Program-made: the position numbers and the translations under genes
Shown: one piece after another, positions 25,478 to 36,002 of the stretch
Position numbering within the stretch: the stretch's first letter is position 1
How the letters are laid out: the number at the start of each line of letters is the position of its first letter
DNA from: Agriotes lineatus
Taxonomy: Eukaryota; Arthropoda; Insecta; Coleoptera; Elateridae
Length of the DNA: 64,000 nt
Reading direction: 5' to 3'
Assembly: GCA_940337035.1 (NCBI GenBank)
Contig: OW679203.1
Coordinates: 29,025,495-29,089,494, forward strand
Notes under the pieces: model-generated
Told to the model about the DNA's origin: nothing
Database searches by the model: none
What the model saw: only the letters and a program-made list of their open reading frames with translations

Positions 25478-26671
25478 ATAAATATAGGACTTTTGAATCA
25501 AAACTCTTAAGTATGTCGATAGCTATTTAAATAGTTTTATCTTCATCGGCGTTGTTATAGACTACTTACCAACTTAATTTGAGTACCGTTAAGAGCTTTA
25601 TTACCGCACTCTTTTTTACAAAACAAAGAATACATTAAACCAGAATTTATTGATGAAGATAAAATATCTATTAGCGAACTTGGGTATGTACAGTGTATAA
25701 ATGGTGTTACTTGCAGATTATCGAAAATCTGTATCGATCTTAGTTTTTACAAGGTACGAAATAAAATTATTGTAGAATTGATATTAGTCATCCTTCTCTG
25801 TGGATTGTGTGATGAAAAGCATACGTGAAAGCCATAGAATGTCTGGGACTTTTGCTAGATCAAAATTGAATTAATGATACATTACAAAACTGTTTGGCTG
25901 GGGAAAGTTGGGATTTTTTACAAAATATTACTGATATTGATTCAGCTACTGATCATTTTATTAATTCAATTCAAAATTATGTTAGCCTTTTTATTCAAGC
26001 GGTTACCTACCTACCTTGTAAAAAAGTAAAACTTAACCCTGGGATCATACAAGGATTAATCAATTCAATTAGAAAGCGCGATAAAAAAAGGCATCAGAGC
26101 GCTCTGAAATCATAAAAGATGAGTACAAATGATAAAATAATTAGTAGAAAAATAAAATGGCATTATCAGACAATGACCAAAAGAAAATATCGCCGGTAAT
26201 AAAATAAGTTGGTGGTAGAACTAATTTACATGCTAATAAAACGATTCCAAACGAAATTAATGTATCAGATGAAATTATTCATGATAAATTACAAATTGCA
26301 AATATCATTAATAAACATTTTACTGAAATTGGTTCAAAAATGGCGAATGATATCCAAACCAGATTTACTGGTGTGACAACTGAAGCTTTCCTTCATAATT
26401 ATCTTATTCAGAACTCCATATTTTTACAGCCCGTTACAGACGAAAAACTAATAAAATATATTAATGAATTAAAAGTTAATAAGGCTCCGGGTTATGACAA
26501 AATATCACCTAGATATAATACTAAATAAATGCAAAAATATCATCATTTACAGTGTTGAATCCAGGGGGGTGACCGGGAGGGAAATTCTCCCCCGGAAATA
26601 TTACCACTTTATGTTCATGTTTTTTGTATCTATAAAACAATGGGTGGATCGGGCGGGAATAGATAAAAATA

Positions 26672-26686
26672 CCCCCCCCCCCCCCC
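26672..26686. repeat. Poly-C tract (15 C) inside a C/G-rich insert
   Basis: This lies in a 200 bp insert (26540-26740) that splits the LINE between KAPGYDKIS and VVVPLFKGG. The insert is strand-asymmetric: G-rich at its left end and C-rich at its right end. Confidence 0.9.
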
Positions 26687-27510
26687 AGACATATCATCAA
26701 TCCACCCCTCCCCCCCGGAGTAAACAGTCTGAATTCAACACTGATCATTTACTATTTTATTCTGTTATTCCTTGGTTCTTTCAACTTGCTGTAGTAGTAC
26801 CTTTATTTAAAGGAGGCAGTGAAAAAGAATTTTGCTTTCTCGGTAACAAACACAGGCCTTTAACAGCTCCGATCTATAGTGCTTCCATTATATAAGTTGT
26901 CCTGGTAACCTGTGCACATGTAATTCTATTGCTGAAAAAGCAGATTTTATAAAATACTTGGACATAATTATAGATTAACATTTAAAATGGGATAAACAAA
27001 TCGTTGAAACTATCTGCGTATCATGCATTTGTAAAATCTGTTATCACTTATGGAAACTGAAACAAATTTCGAAAAATGCCTACTCAAAATACTGTATAAA
27101 AAGCCTAAACGATTTCTGACTCAAATGATTTTTCATCTGGTTGGGGTATTAGATGTTAGGCAGGTATATTTAAAGAAAATTTTATATTATATTTATAAAA
27201 ACTCAAAATTAATAACTTATGTAAGTCATCCGCACTATACCAGGGATATGGTTAATTTTGCTTTGCAACTAATTGAAATTTATAAATCCCTCAGTCAGCG
27301 TGGCCCGTTCTATCTTGGTAACAAACTATTTAATTTGTTACCTTGTTGTATAAAAAACATAAACTTATTTTCCTTGTACAAAAAAAAAAAGATAACAAAT
27401 TGGACCTTTGGTAATATGAATTATATCCGTAGTTGTGTTACTTGGCTATAATCTGTCCTTGAAGAGCACCCACTACAAGTTCAATTAAAAGCCTTTATGA
27501 AATATAAATC

Positions 27511-28102
27511 TAGTTTTGAAATCGTTATCTTTCTTCTGCATCTATTTATTTTTGTCATCATTCAATATAAAAGTTTTATAAAGTGAAATATTGCAGATAT
27601 ATTATGGTCGTAGTTTCATGCTTATGGCAGCACACACAGGGTGACCACCTCTCAGGAGTTCTACACTGCGTCTCCGGGCTCCGGGTTTTGTTATAATTTC
27701 TCCGGGTTACACTAATTTTGTCTAAAATTAACTTAACCGTAAGTCAGTTATTGCAATAGAAATCAAATACGTTTCATATAATCGCCGCAAATTTTGTGCG
27801 CGGCGTTCTTTCTATATATTGGCCTTTTTCTTAAATTATATTAGGATTTAATTTTGCATAAACCCTTTAATAGTTAAAAAACAAAATTGGTAAGTTAGAT
27901 TGTTTCTAAGTTCAATCGTATTCAGCAACAAGGGGAAATATTTGGAAATTTAATATAATTTCATTTGATACTAGATGTTTACTTCTATATTTCTCCTTGT
28001 TCTTATCTCTTGAGTCAATAATGGTTGAATTTTTATATTCATACCTTGTCTTTGTAGTGTTCGGGAAATTCAAGTGTATTTAAATTATTATTTTTCGATT
28101 TT
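27511..28102. other. Intergenic, nothing recognised
   Basis: There is no coding evidence. A patch at 27636-27720 beginning with ACAGGGTGACCACC has repeated CTCCGGG phrases and may be a repeat scrap. Confidence 0.4.
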
Positions 28103-28165
28103 GCACCCAAATGACGTCATTTAAGTGTTAGAATAAGTCGCTATGAAATGACGTCATTTGGGTGC
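28103..28165. promoter_or_regulatory. Inverted repeat carrying two TGACGTCA (CRE/ATF) palindromes
   Basis: GCACCCAAATGACGTCATTT at 28103-28122 is perfectly inverted at 28146-28165, with a 23 bp spacer. Each arm contains the palindrome TGACGTCA (28112-28119 and 28149-28156), the consensus site of CREB/ATF bZIP proteins. It could be a paired bZIP site or simply the arms of a small mobile hairpin. The sequence structure is certain; the regulatory role is inferred. Confidence 0.5.
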
Positions 28166-28536
28166 TAGAATGGAGTTGTTCTAAACGCCAAATAGATTTT
28201 TTTTTATTTTTTAATTTATAAAATGGTATAAAGCGGCAAAATAGAAAAAATAGTATAAAACACTCGTTGCAGAAAGTCCTTCAAGCATTCATTTGTTCCT
28301 CAACTCGCCGCTATGCGGCTCGTTTCGGAATTTCAAATTCGTGGTTGAATAGATGCCTTCTACAACTATTTTAAGGTACCTATTTGTTTGTTATCCCTTT
28401 AAATAAAGCATCTTAATAGAGGCTAAAATTGTTTTTATCTACGACAGTGTGTAAAATTCACTTTTAGTTGGCAGTTTTAAGCTTGTAAAACGACTGTTTA
28501 ATACCATGATTTCATTAATCACGTAGTTGGTAGCAA

Positions 28537-28560
28537 CGTGGTTAAAATTTTTAACCACGC
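28537..28560. repeat. Perfect short palindrome (CGTGGTTAAAA type)
   Basis: CGTGGTTAAAA and TTTTAACCACG are adjacent inverted arms. They lie in AT-rich DNA with no gene nearby. This could be part of an old MITE; no wider arms are evident. Confidence 0.5.
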
Positions 28561-29028
28561 AAAATTACGACTGGTTACTAGGATGAACTTTCTCTTATCA
28601 AGGCAAACTTATTATTTACTGCAATAATTCTAATTTATATTTAAAATATTTTTTTATATTTAGTGTTTTGTAGATTCTATCGCTACACTAGTGTTTTAAC
28701 TCTGTCCCACTCGTGACTAAAGACTAGCTTTACGCACTTGTATCGTAAATAACTATTTATGTTTTAACATAATTATAATAGAATAAATGGTAGAATTTAG
28801 TGATAAAAAGTAAGATATCAGAAGAAAGCTCACTAGAAGGGGTTTTCAAAAATAGATATACAGGATGTTCCGTTTAAAAAATTCGAAATTACTAAATTTG
28901 CAAATTTTGAGCACTCTGTATAGCATTAATGCTCAAAGAGACTATTTCTGACTTGTAAGGTCGGGAATTCACTAAAAACATAATTTTTTGGTAATTTTTT
29001 TTTCTATTTCATTTTCTTTCTGGGCGGC

Positions 29029-29128
29029 NNNNNNNNNNNNNNNNNNNNNNNNNNNNNNNNNNNNNNNNNNNNNNNNNNNNNNNNNNNNNNNNNNNNNNNN
29101 NNNNNNNNNNNNNNNNNNNNNNNNNNNN
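29029..29128. other. Assembly gap (100 N)
   Basis: Exactly 100 N, the conventional placeholder for a scaffold gap of unknown size. Open frames drawn across it are meaningless. The sequences on either side show no obvious shared repeat. Confidence 1.
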
Positions 29129-29561
29129 TTCACCTTCAATGGCTTAAGTCGATCCAGTGCATGCGCCAGCCACTTGTGCTCGGTCACTTATTGACCATCG
29201 TATATTCGCAGTTGCGAACATTACTTAGTCCTATTTAAGTATGTCAACATAAATACATGTCACTGGAAGGCATTGCCGGGACGGTCAGATTTGATCTGCT
29301 GAAACCGCCTACTGTTTAGATTAACATAAGCCTCCAAGCTTCCATGAGTTTATTTGTTTGTTGCTTATAATTTTTTTACTTTTTCATGCTTACGCTTGCC
29401 GTTTTTCTCTCTTTTCAGCATTCATATGTGAAGTAGAAGGAGGCGCTGGTCTAACCACGCAGACTCGTTCAACCAGTGGTAGTGTATGTGTTAGTGCTGT
29501 GTTTTCGCTATTTGTTATTGTTATTATTTGTTATTGTTACTGCTGTTATTGCGTTATGTTA

Positions 29562-29570
29562 TTGTTATTG
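29562..29570. repeat. Left 9 bp flanking repeat of the Foldback-like element
   Basis: TTGTTATTG directly abuts the left inverted repeat and matches the 9 bp directly after the right one at 32283-32291. A 9 bp duplication is the size reported for Foldback elements and is common in Mutator-like elements. The TTATTG-rich surroundings leave some chance of coincidence. Confidence 0.65.
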
Positions 29571-29899
29571 ACCCCTGTGAAGTTAGCACCACAACTTCAA
29601 AATATGTAATTTTTTTCAAAAGTTCCCGTTGCACCCCAAAGAGTTCTACAGTTCCTGACTATTTTTAAAAATAGTTCTATGTATTTAAGAGAAAAAAATG
29701 TGGATCGAAGATTTGGGGTGCTAACTTCACATTTTCCTCGGACAAATACCACTATAACTCTCTTTCAGTCATAATTATTGAAAAATGTTATTACACTTTT
29801 CGATAGAACTCGCCGGGGTGCTACTAGAACTCTAAGAAAAAAACAAATTTAAAAATATTATTATAAACCGGAAAAAAATCTTTTTATTTTTTTTAAGTT

Positions 29900-30465
29900 T
29901 CGGTAGTTCTAATGAGAGTTCTAGTAGCACCCCAACGAGTTCAATCGATAACTCTAATAACATTTTTTGATAAGACTCGAAGTAAAAAAGTTTCGCTTAT
30001 TTCGATGTTAGCACTTTTAAAAACGACGAAGACCTAAAAGTAATTTTTTACAGTTCTGGTAGTTCTAATAGTAGTTCTAGTAGCACCCCAGCGAGTTCTA
30101 TCGATAACTTTAATAACATTTTTTGATAAGACTCGAAGTAAAAAAGTTACGCTTATTTCTATGTTAGCACTTTTAAAAAACGACGCAGACCTGGAAGTAA
30201 TTTTTTACAATTCCGGTAGTTCTAATAGGAGTTGTAGTAGCACCCGGACGAGTTCTATCGATGACTCTAATAAAAAAAATTGATAAGACTCAAAATAAAA
30301 ATGTTACGTGTATTTTTGTGTTAGCACTTTTACAAAACGACCAAGACCTGGAAGTAATATTTTACAGTTCCGGTAGTTCTAATAGGAGTTCTAGTAGCAC
30401 CCCGGCGAGTTCTATCGATAACTCTCATAACATTTTTTGATAAGACTCGAACTAAAAAGGTATCA
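29900..30465 (+). repeat. Left-arm tandem repeats, four units of about 155 bp
   Basis: Units begin near the repeated phrase GGTAGTTCTAAT at about 29904, 30059, 30217 and 30373. They run in the same orientation and differ at scattered positions. The first unit is the least similar to the others. Confidence 0.85.
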
Positions 30466-30633
30466 TATGTGTAAAATCAAATTCTGCAATTAAAACCGCG
30501 GATTTAATTAGGACATTTAATTAGAGCATTTATTTCGCTGTTTAATTGGAGCAGTTAATTGTGTCAATTAAAATTTGATTGACAGCTAGGTCAATCAAGG
30601 TGTCGGAATACTACTCACGTGTATAATAATAAA

Positions 30634-30865
30634 ATGTGAGCAAACTAAAATGAAATCAAGCTTGGCTTTGAAATGTTTGTTTTATAAATAATATGTTGGT
30701 TAAATTCGAGGTTAGCAGGTTAGGTTTTGCGTCAGTTTTGACACAGCCTGTCGCAAAACCTAACCTACTACTCGAATTTAACATAGACTTACAGTCGCAC
30801 CAACATATTATTCATGAAACGAATATTTCAAAGCCAAGCTTGATTTCATTTTCGTTTGCTCACAT
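30634..30865. mobile_element. Palindromic MITE (232 bp) in the loop of the Foldback-like element
   Basis: The ends ATGTGAGCAAAC and GTTTGCTCACAT are inverted. The arms run almost to the centre and include GAAATCAAGCTTGGCTTTG, AATAATATGTTGG, AATTCGAGGTTAGCAGGTT and GCGTCAGTTTTGACA. The element is thus nearly one long hairpin. It is closely similar to 59061-59307 and shares the inner core with 43589-43845. It has no coding capacity. Lying inside the Foldback-like element, it either inserted there later or was captured between the arms. Confidence 0.85.
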
Positions 30866-31189
30866 GTTACATTTAACAATTATGACGATCTACGAAAGAA
30901 ATGTGTCAGAACGGATACCAACGCTGTGGTTGTTCCACATATATGTAGTAAAATTTCGATATTTTGATATTTTTATAGTTCAATATGTTCAAGATGTTTT
31001 GTTTTGCAATATTTGCAAATTAAAATTTAAAAAAACAAATAAAAAAGTAAAAAAAAACACCACGATGTATCTCCACCTTGGCGCGGTGGGGCGGTTTCCT
31101 TGTATCAGCATTAAAGTAATAATAAGCAAATGTTCGATGTAAAACTAAGAGAGATACAAATTTTTTACTAAACTATCAAAACTTAAAGA

Positions 31190-31980
31190 AATTGCTTTCA
31201 GGACATTGGTTTAGCAAACACAAAAAAGCTCGTAACTGTTTTTACTTCAAGTCTTATCAAAAACTGTTATTGGAGTTATCGATAGAACTTGCCGGGGTGC
31301 TACTAGAACTCCTATTAGGACTACCGAAACTGTAAAAAAATACTTCCAGGTCTTGGGTCGTTTTGTAAAAGAGTTAACACAAAAATATGCGTAACTTTTT
31401 TACTTCGAATCTTATCAAAAATGTTATTAGAGTTATCGATAGAACTCGCCCGGGTGCTACTACAATTCCTATTAGAACTACCGCAACGGTACAAAATTAC
31501 TTCCAGGTCGTGGTCGTTTTGTAAAAGTGCTAACATAAAAATTAACGTAACTTTTTTACTTCGAGTCTTATCAAAAATTTTTATTAGAGTTATCGATAGA
31601 ACTTGCCGGGGTACTACTAGAGCTCCCATTAGAACTACCGGAACTTTTAAAAAGTTGCTTTTAGGACTTCGTCGTTTTGTAAAACTACTAATACAAAAAT
31701 GGGCTAACTTCTTTACTTCAGGTCCTATCAAAAAATATTATTAGAGTTATCGATAGAACCCGCCGGTGTGCTACTAGAACTCCTATTAAACTACCGGAAC
31801 TTTTAAAAAATTACTTTCAGGACTTGGTCGTTTTGTAAAAATACTAACTCAAAAATGAGCGTAACTTCTTTACTTCGGGTGCTATCTAAAAATGTTATTA
31901 GAGTTATCGATAGAAGTTGCCGGGGTGCTACTAGAACTCCCATTAGAACTACCGGAACTTTAAAAAATGAAAAAGATTTT
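31190..31980 (-). repeat. Right-arm tandem repeats, five inverted units of about 155 bp
   Basis: Each unit has the reverse-complement phrases TTATCGATAGAACT and GGGTGCTACTAGAACT (near 31278, 31434, 31591, 31748 and 31905). Overlapping open frames of 100-157 codons on both strands here are produced by the repeat and are not genes. Confidence 0.85.
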
Positions 31981-32282
31981 TTTTCCGGTCTATAATAAAA
32001 CTTTTTTTTTAATATTTTTTTTGTTGGAGTTCTAGTAGCACCCCGGCGAGTTCTATTGAAAAGTGTAATGAGATTTTTCAATAAGTAGGACTCAAAAAGA
32101 GTTATAGTGGTATTTGTTCGAAGAAAATGTGAAGTTAGCACCCCAAATTTTCGATCCACATTTTTTTCTCTTAAATACATAGAACTATTTTTAAAAATAG
32201 CAAGGAACTGTAGAACTCTTTGGGGTAGGAACTTTTGAAAAAATAAATTTTTTTGAAGTTGTGGTGCTAACTTCACAGGGGT

Positions 32283-33598
32283 TTGTTATTGTTATCATTT
32301 ATTATTGTTGTTGCTATTAGGTTGAAGGATTATTGAAAAGATTCACCAGGTTTCGCAGAATCCTGCTAATTTCCTACCTGGCCTTCTCCTCTTACCTTTT
32401 TCTTTTTGTTGGGGCGGGGGGGGGGGGGGGAGGAGACAGAGTAATGTTATGATCAAACAAAAAATAACAAGTTCAAAAAAATATCTTATAACGTACGCAC
32501 GCCCTTTATTCAGTGTTCTATACTCAAGATATAAAGCTACATAAATTAAGATATTACTTATATATCAACTGCATATGAAATACCTAATAACCTTAATAGT
32601 AGCATAGTATAGAAAACCTATACTAGTTCTATTGCACAGCAGAGATGCTCTATTTCTGCTCCTTCAGGTACGCAGAATCACCGGATGAACTTCCATATCA
32701 TTGCAAAAATTGCTTCCAGCTGTATTCGAACGGCTTAAGTCTTCAGATCGTGATCGGCATGCTTTTGTTTCACCATGAGAACGTTTAGATACATTTTGTC
32801 AGCTTTGGTGTGGCCAATCTGTGATTTAGCACCACCCAGTTTGACCAGTTTCAAAGCAGGTAAAAATCAAATACTAATGCATGTTGCAAGAGTTAAAAAA
32901 CAACTAAAAATTGCACAAAATCCACATTAGCCCCTTGACAATAAACTATTGGAATACATTGTAGCCAATGAGGATGTTACTAAGAATACTTGATTGGTTG
33001 TACTTATTCGAGACACGCTAAGAAAAATACTTTCTCAGTTTGCTTTGTTGAAATTCATCATCAGTACTGTAATAAGCGTACAGAAATTGTGTACAGTTAG
33101 TAGTCATCAGTTTTGTTCTTATCCACAAGCGATTACGTTTTGTACGATAAGCACAGATTGCCTTGTTAATTTAACTCAGCTGCCCAGCAACTTCATATGC
33201 CACAAAGTCCTGTACAAAGTTAGATGTGCAATCTCAATTTGTTCATACTGTTAATTGTTTGTACTTTGTGTATAAAACCGCGAACGCTTAACCTCAATTA
33301 TTCAATTTAAGTTGTTTTAAGATACAATAATTTTAATTACTGTTTTTTCGAAAAATCTAATATTAAATTCACTTAAGGTTTATAAATACTAATGATGGTT
33401 TGTTTTGGATTTGAGTGAAGCTATGACTATAAAATATTTACATCGGATACAAATGTTAATAGTAATAACAAGTAAATCTATACGTGCTAAACAGAAACAG
33501 CCATGCAAATATGAATGCGTAAAATAAATATAAACACGTGGACTATCCTGAAAACCTTTAAGCTTCTCATCTGCAGCTCTAAATCATCTCAAACTAGT
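32283..33598. other. Intergenic; poly-G tract at 32416-32430
   Basis: A run of 15 G preceded by GGGGC lies at 32411-32430. The rest is AT-rich with no domain-like frame. The 86-codon frame at 32994-33254 has no recognisable feature. Confidence 0.5.
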
Positions 33599-34060
33599 AC
33601 TACAGAAGCAAAGCACTTATGAATCTTCGAAATGACACGGTTCGGCCTAAATCAACATGAACCGAAACATATCAGTAGCGCAAGACGACGCCTTGTCTAA
33701 ATATTTGGCCGCACAAAAAAGACATTTGCGGCGCTATTTATAGGGCGATTTTTTAATCGGCTATTTTTACAGATTTTTTGCCTTTCGTAGCCGCGCGTAT
33801 TCGCGGGCACCTTAAAAGCTTTGTGTTCAGGTGCCCGCGATCGGGACTATTTTAGCTTAGGATGTAAGCGGCTAATGAGTTTTGAATGATATTTATTTTG
33901 GGAGTTCCGAGGCGCTGATGGACGAATATTTAACTGAAATGTATCCAAAGTCAACAGTTCAACATGGCTATTCCCGGGGGTTATGCAACGGGCTGCGATT
34001 GAAAACTGGCGTTTTTACATCGTGGATAGCTTCGTGGCTGTGAGTAGAAAATGTACAAAA
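33599..34060. promoter_or_regulatory. Candidate conserved non-coding (regulatory) island
   Basis: A GC-richer, repeat-free segment interrupts AT-rich DNA. It contains phrases such as GCGCTATTTATAGGGCGATT near 33734 and an 11 bp inverted repeat CGCGGGCACCT and AGGTGCCCGCG (about 33803-33839) that could form a hairpin. No open frame of note crosses it. It resembles the texture of insect conserved non-coding elements, but that is inference from composition. Confidence 0.35.
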
Positions 34061-35995
34061 GCGGAACAAGAAAATACTCAAGTGTAAGTAGCATCAAACC
34101 CTCAGTTCCTGGAAATCAAAATTGCTTTGAAATGTTGTATAAACAGTTGACGACTTTCTAATGGCATTTCGCAGATAGATTTGCAAAATATGGGTTTTTA
34201 AAGATTTGTTACGATTCTTATAATTACAAAACATCGGCTTGAAAATAAACTGTCTATAATTAAACAAACAGTTTTTGGAATGTACATCTTTATTATTACA
34301 CATATTTAAGCAATTATCGTATCTAGTGACTTTAGAAACCTCAACTTTGTTTCAAAACATACTTCTCTAATACTCAAAAAATACAAATGAATTACTTTAA
34401 TGAATTTGGAAAAACATAGCCCTTGACATAAGAAGAAGGAAGATGGATCAAAATCTATTAGTTATAAATTTATAATAAGGAGCTCAGATTGTTATTTAAT
34501 ATGAATTAATAATTCAAATATTTAAGTGTTAAACATAAAGTGAATTATATGTATAATATTGATCAAATTAGGTAAAGTGATCTATTATTTCTGTATATGA
34601 AGTAATTGAGTTGGTTGCATTAGATTAAAACATTCAAAATAATTGTTTTTCCAAAAAAAAAGAAAAACCTTACACTTCCCAAATTGGAGAAGAATAATTA
34701 TAACTTTGCCAGTAAAAGTATTCATTTATGGTGGCTACCTGAGGGCGGTTACTGAGCACGGGTTAATCTACGGTGCACCTTACGTCTATGCCTAGAGCTG
34801 CAAATTTACCGAAGTTGTAGAGGTTCATAGACTACGAGGTTGTCGGGCTGTGTTGAACCTGAAGGAAGTACCGTTTAAACAAGGACAGCAGTCAGGCCAG
34901 TTTTAACTGCGCAACGAAAAAGGAACCTTCAGAAAGGTTGCCGAATTTGTTGAAAAAGGAATGCAAGTTAGTGTTCATAGGAAGCTGAGCAACTCTATCA
35001 TTTACCTGTGAATTATTGCGAAAATACAGTAAAGTGTTTTTGCCGAAGTGAAGTTAAGAAAACTGCGTCTAATTTAGAATATATATAGTAGAAATATAAA
35101 TATAAAATAAAAAATTTGAAAATAAGATTCAAGAATTATAATTTATGCATGGCCCTACCTGATATAACAGTTACTTCTATCTACAATAAAATAAGCGGAG
35201 CTAGTTAGAAAACGTAATATAATAATTATTGCACAATAAATAATTATTTTAGGGGCCAAAAAAACATTTGTCATTATAAAAAAAATTGACAATAATCTGG
35301 GGCTAATTATTATTAAAGCTCCAACAAAAATCATTACATAACAAAATGTATTTGAAGTGGGCATAATAATAAAAGCCAAAATTCCTACAAACAAAAATTT
35401 CGCTTTAATGTTTTCATACTTTGTTACGTGTTAAAAACGTAATTTAATTTGTGTAAAATACATAGCTGCGTAAAAGTTTTTTCATTTGGACAAAGTCGTT
35501 GTGTTAAACGCAGTGTTAGCGTTTGGGATGTATGCTGTTTTACCGCAGCTGTTTCATAACCAGGCTTTGGTTTTCTGCTGTTTGACTGGAAAAATGTAAC
35601 GTTCTTTTTCAGCAAGATTCTGTGGGTATGGTGCTCCAAGTTCAGCTTTTAGCTTTAAATTTTGTGAATTATTCTGTGGAAGCTTTGCTGGTATGCAGGT
35701 TAGAGCCTTGCGTACCATTTTGGGGACTTTCGTCCACGTCTTAGGACGGGTTACGAACACATCATTTCCTTGTCGTATTGGCTGTTCGCCTGTATACAGG
35801 GTGAAGGTAAATTTCTCCTATTTCAAATTGATTTTACATTATTTCAATAAGTTGACTCTTATCTGGGATTTTTAACGTCACCTACGGAGTGAAATACTTC
35901 AATTTCAAGTACGGTTGCTTGCAAGAGAATGCTACTATAAGCACTTATTATTTAATTTAATTTAATGTATCTGATTATTATCTTAATATACATAA
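34061..35995. other. AT-rich intergenic, no gene supported
   Basis: The minus-strand frame at 35155-35394 (79 codons) is strongly hydrophobic and raised the question of a nuclear mitochondrial insert, but it matches no mitochondrial protein I know. GTATACAGGGTGAAGG at 35795 is one of several ACAGGGTG occurrences that often sit at repeat ends in this window. Confidence 0.45.
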
Positions 35996-36002
35996 AGCAA
36001 AG

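Larger units (their letters stand above)
25066..27510 (+). mobile_element. Decayed CR1/jockey-type LINE with two internal insertions
   Basis: Pieces of one LINE polyprotein occur in the correct order. The endonuclease start is at 25070-25190 (LIHFNIRSINNNFKEI, then IIFTESWQD, giving the catalytic Asn and Glu). Endonuclease continuation is at 25245-25450 (ICTYRSPA). The linker is at 25894-26115 (IRKRDKKRHQ), and the RT entry is at 26440-26520 (LKVNKAPGYDKIS). A further RT block, VVVPLFKGG then NKHRPLTAP, lies at 26770-26880. A post-RT block (KYLDIIIDxHLKWDKQI) lies at 26950-27005. The C-terminal block is at 27050-27500 (RGPFYLGNKLFNLLP). The palm core with the GVPQG and YADD blocks is deleted between about 26890 and 26900. 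Foreign sequence interrupts it at 25460-25620 and 26540-26740. Frames shift repeatedly and stops are common, so it is long dead. Confidence 0.85.
29571..32282. mobile_element. Foldback-like element, 2.7 kb, with tandem-repeat arms
   Basis: The outer ends ACCCCTGTGAAGTTAGCACC (29571) and GGTGCTAACTTCACAGGGGT (ending 32282) are perfect inverted copies. The inversion continues for about 250 bp. Inside, each arm is a tandem array of about 155 bp units with the phrases GTTCTAGTAGCACCCCGGCG, TCTATCGATAACTCTAATAA and TTGATAAGACTCGAAGTAA. There are four units on the left (about 29900-30465) and five, inverted, on the right (about 31190-31980). The 0.7 kb centre is unrelated and carries a second palindromic element. 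The flanks match as TTGTTATTG on both sides (29562-29570, 32283-32291), a 9 bp target duplication, although the flank is itself TTATTG-rich. This arrangement is that of Foldback-type elements. No transposase is encoded. Confidence 0.9.

Noticed and set aside
28972..29194. Open frames spanning the N gap
   Set aside because: They exist only because the gap is read as unknown residues.
30693..31142. 149-codon plus-strand open frame
   Set aside because: It starts inside the palindromic MITE and runs into a low-complexity lysine-rich tail; no domain is recognisable.
31321..32276. Open frames of 107-157 codons on both strands
   Set aside because: They are produced by the tandem units of the Foldback-like arm and repeat with the unit; not genes.
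35155..35394. Hydrophobic 79-codon minus-strand frame considered as a mitochondrial insert (NUMT)
   Set aside because: Neither the standard nor the invertebrate mitochondrial code gave a recognisable mitochondrial protein; hydrophobicity follows from AT-rich codons.
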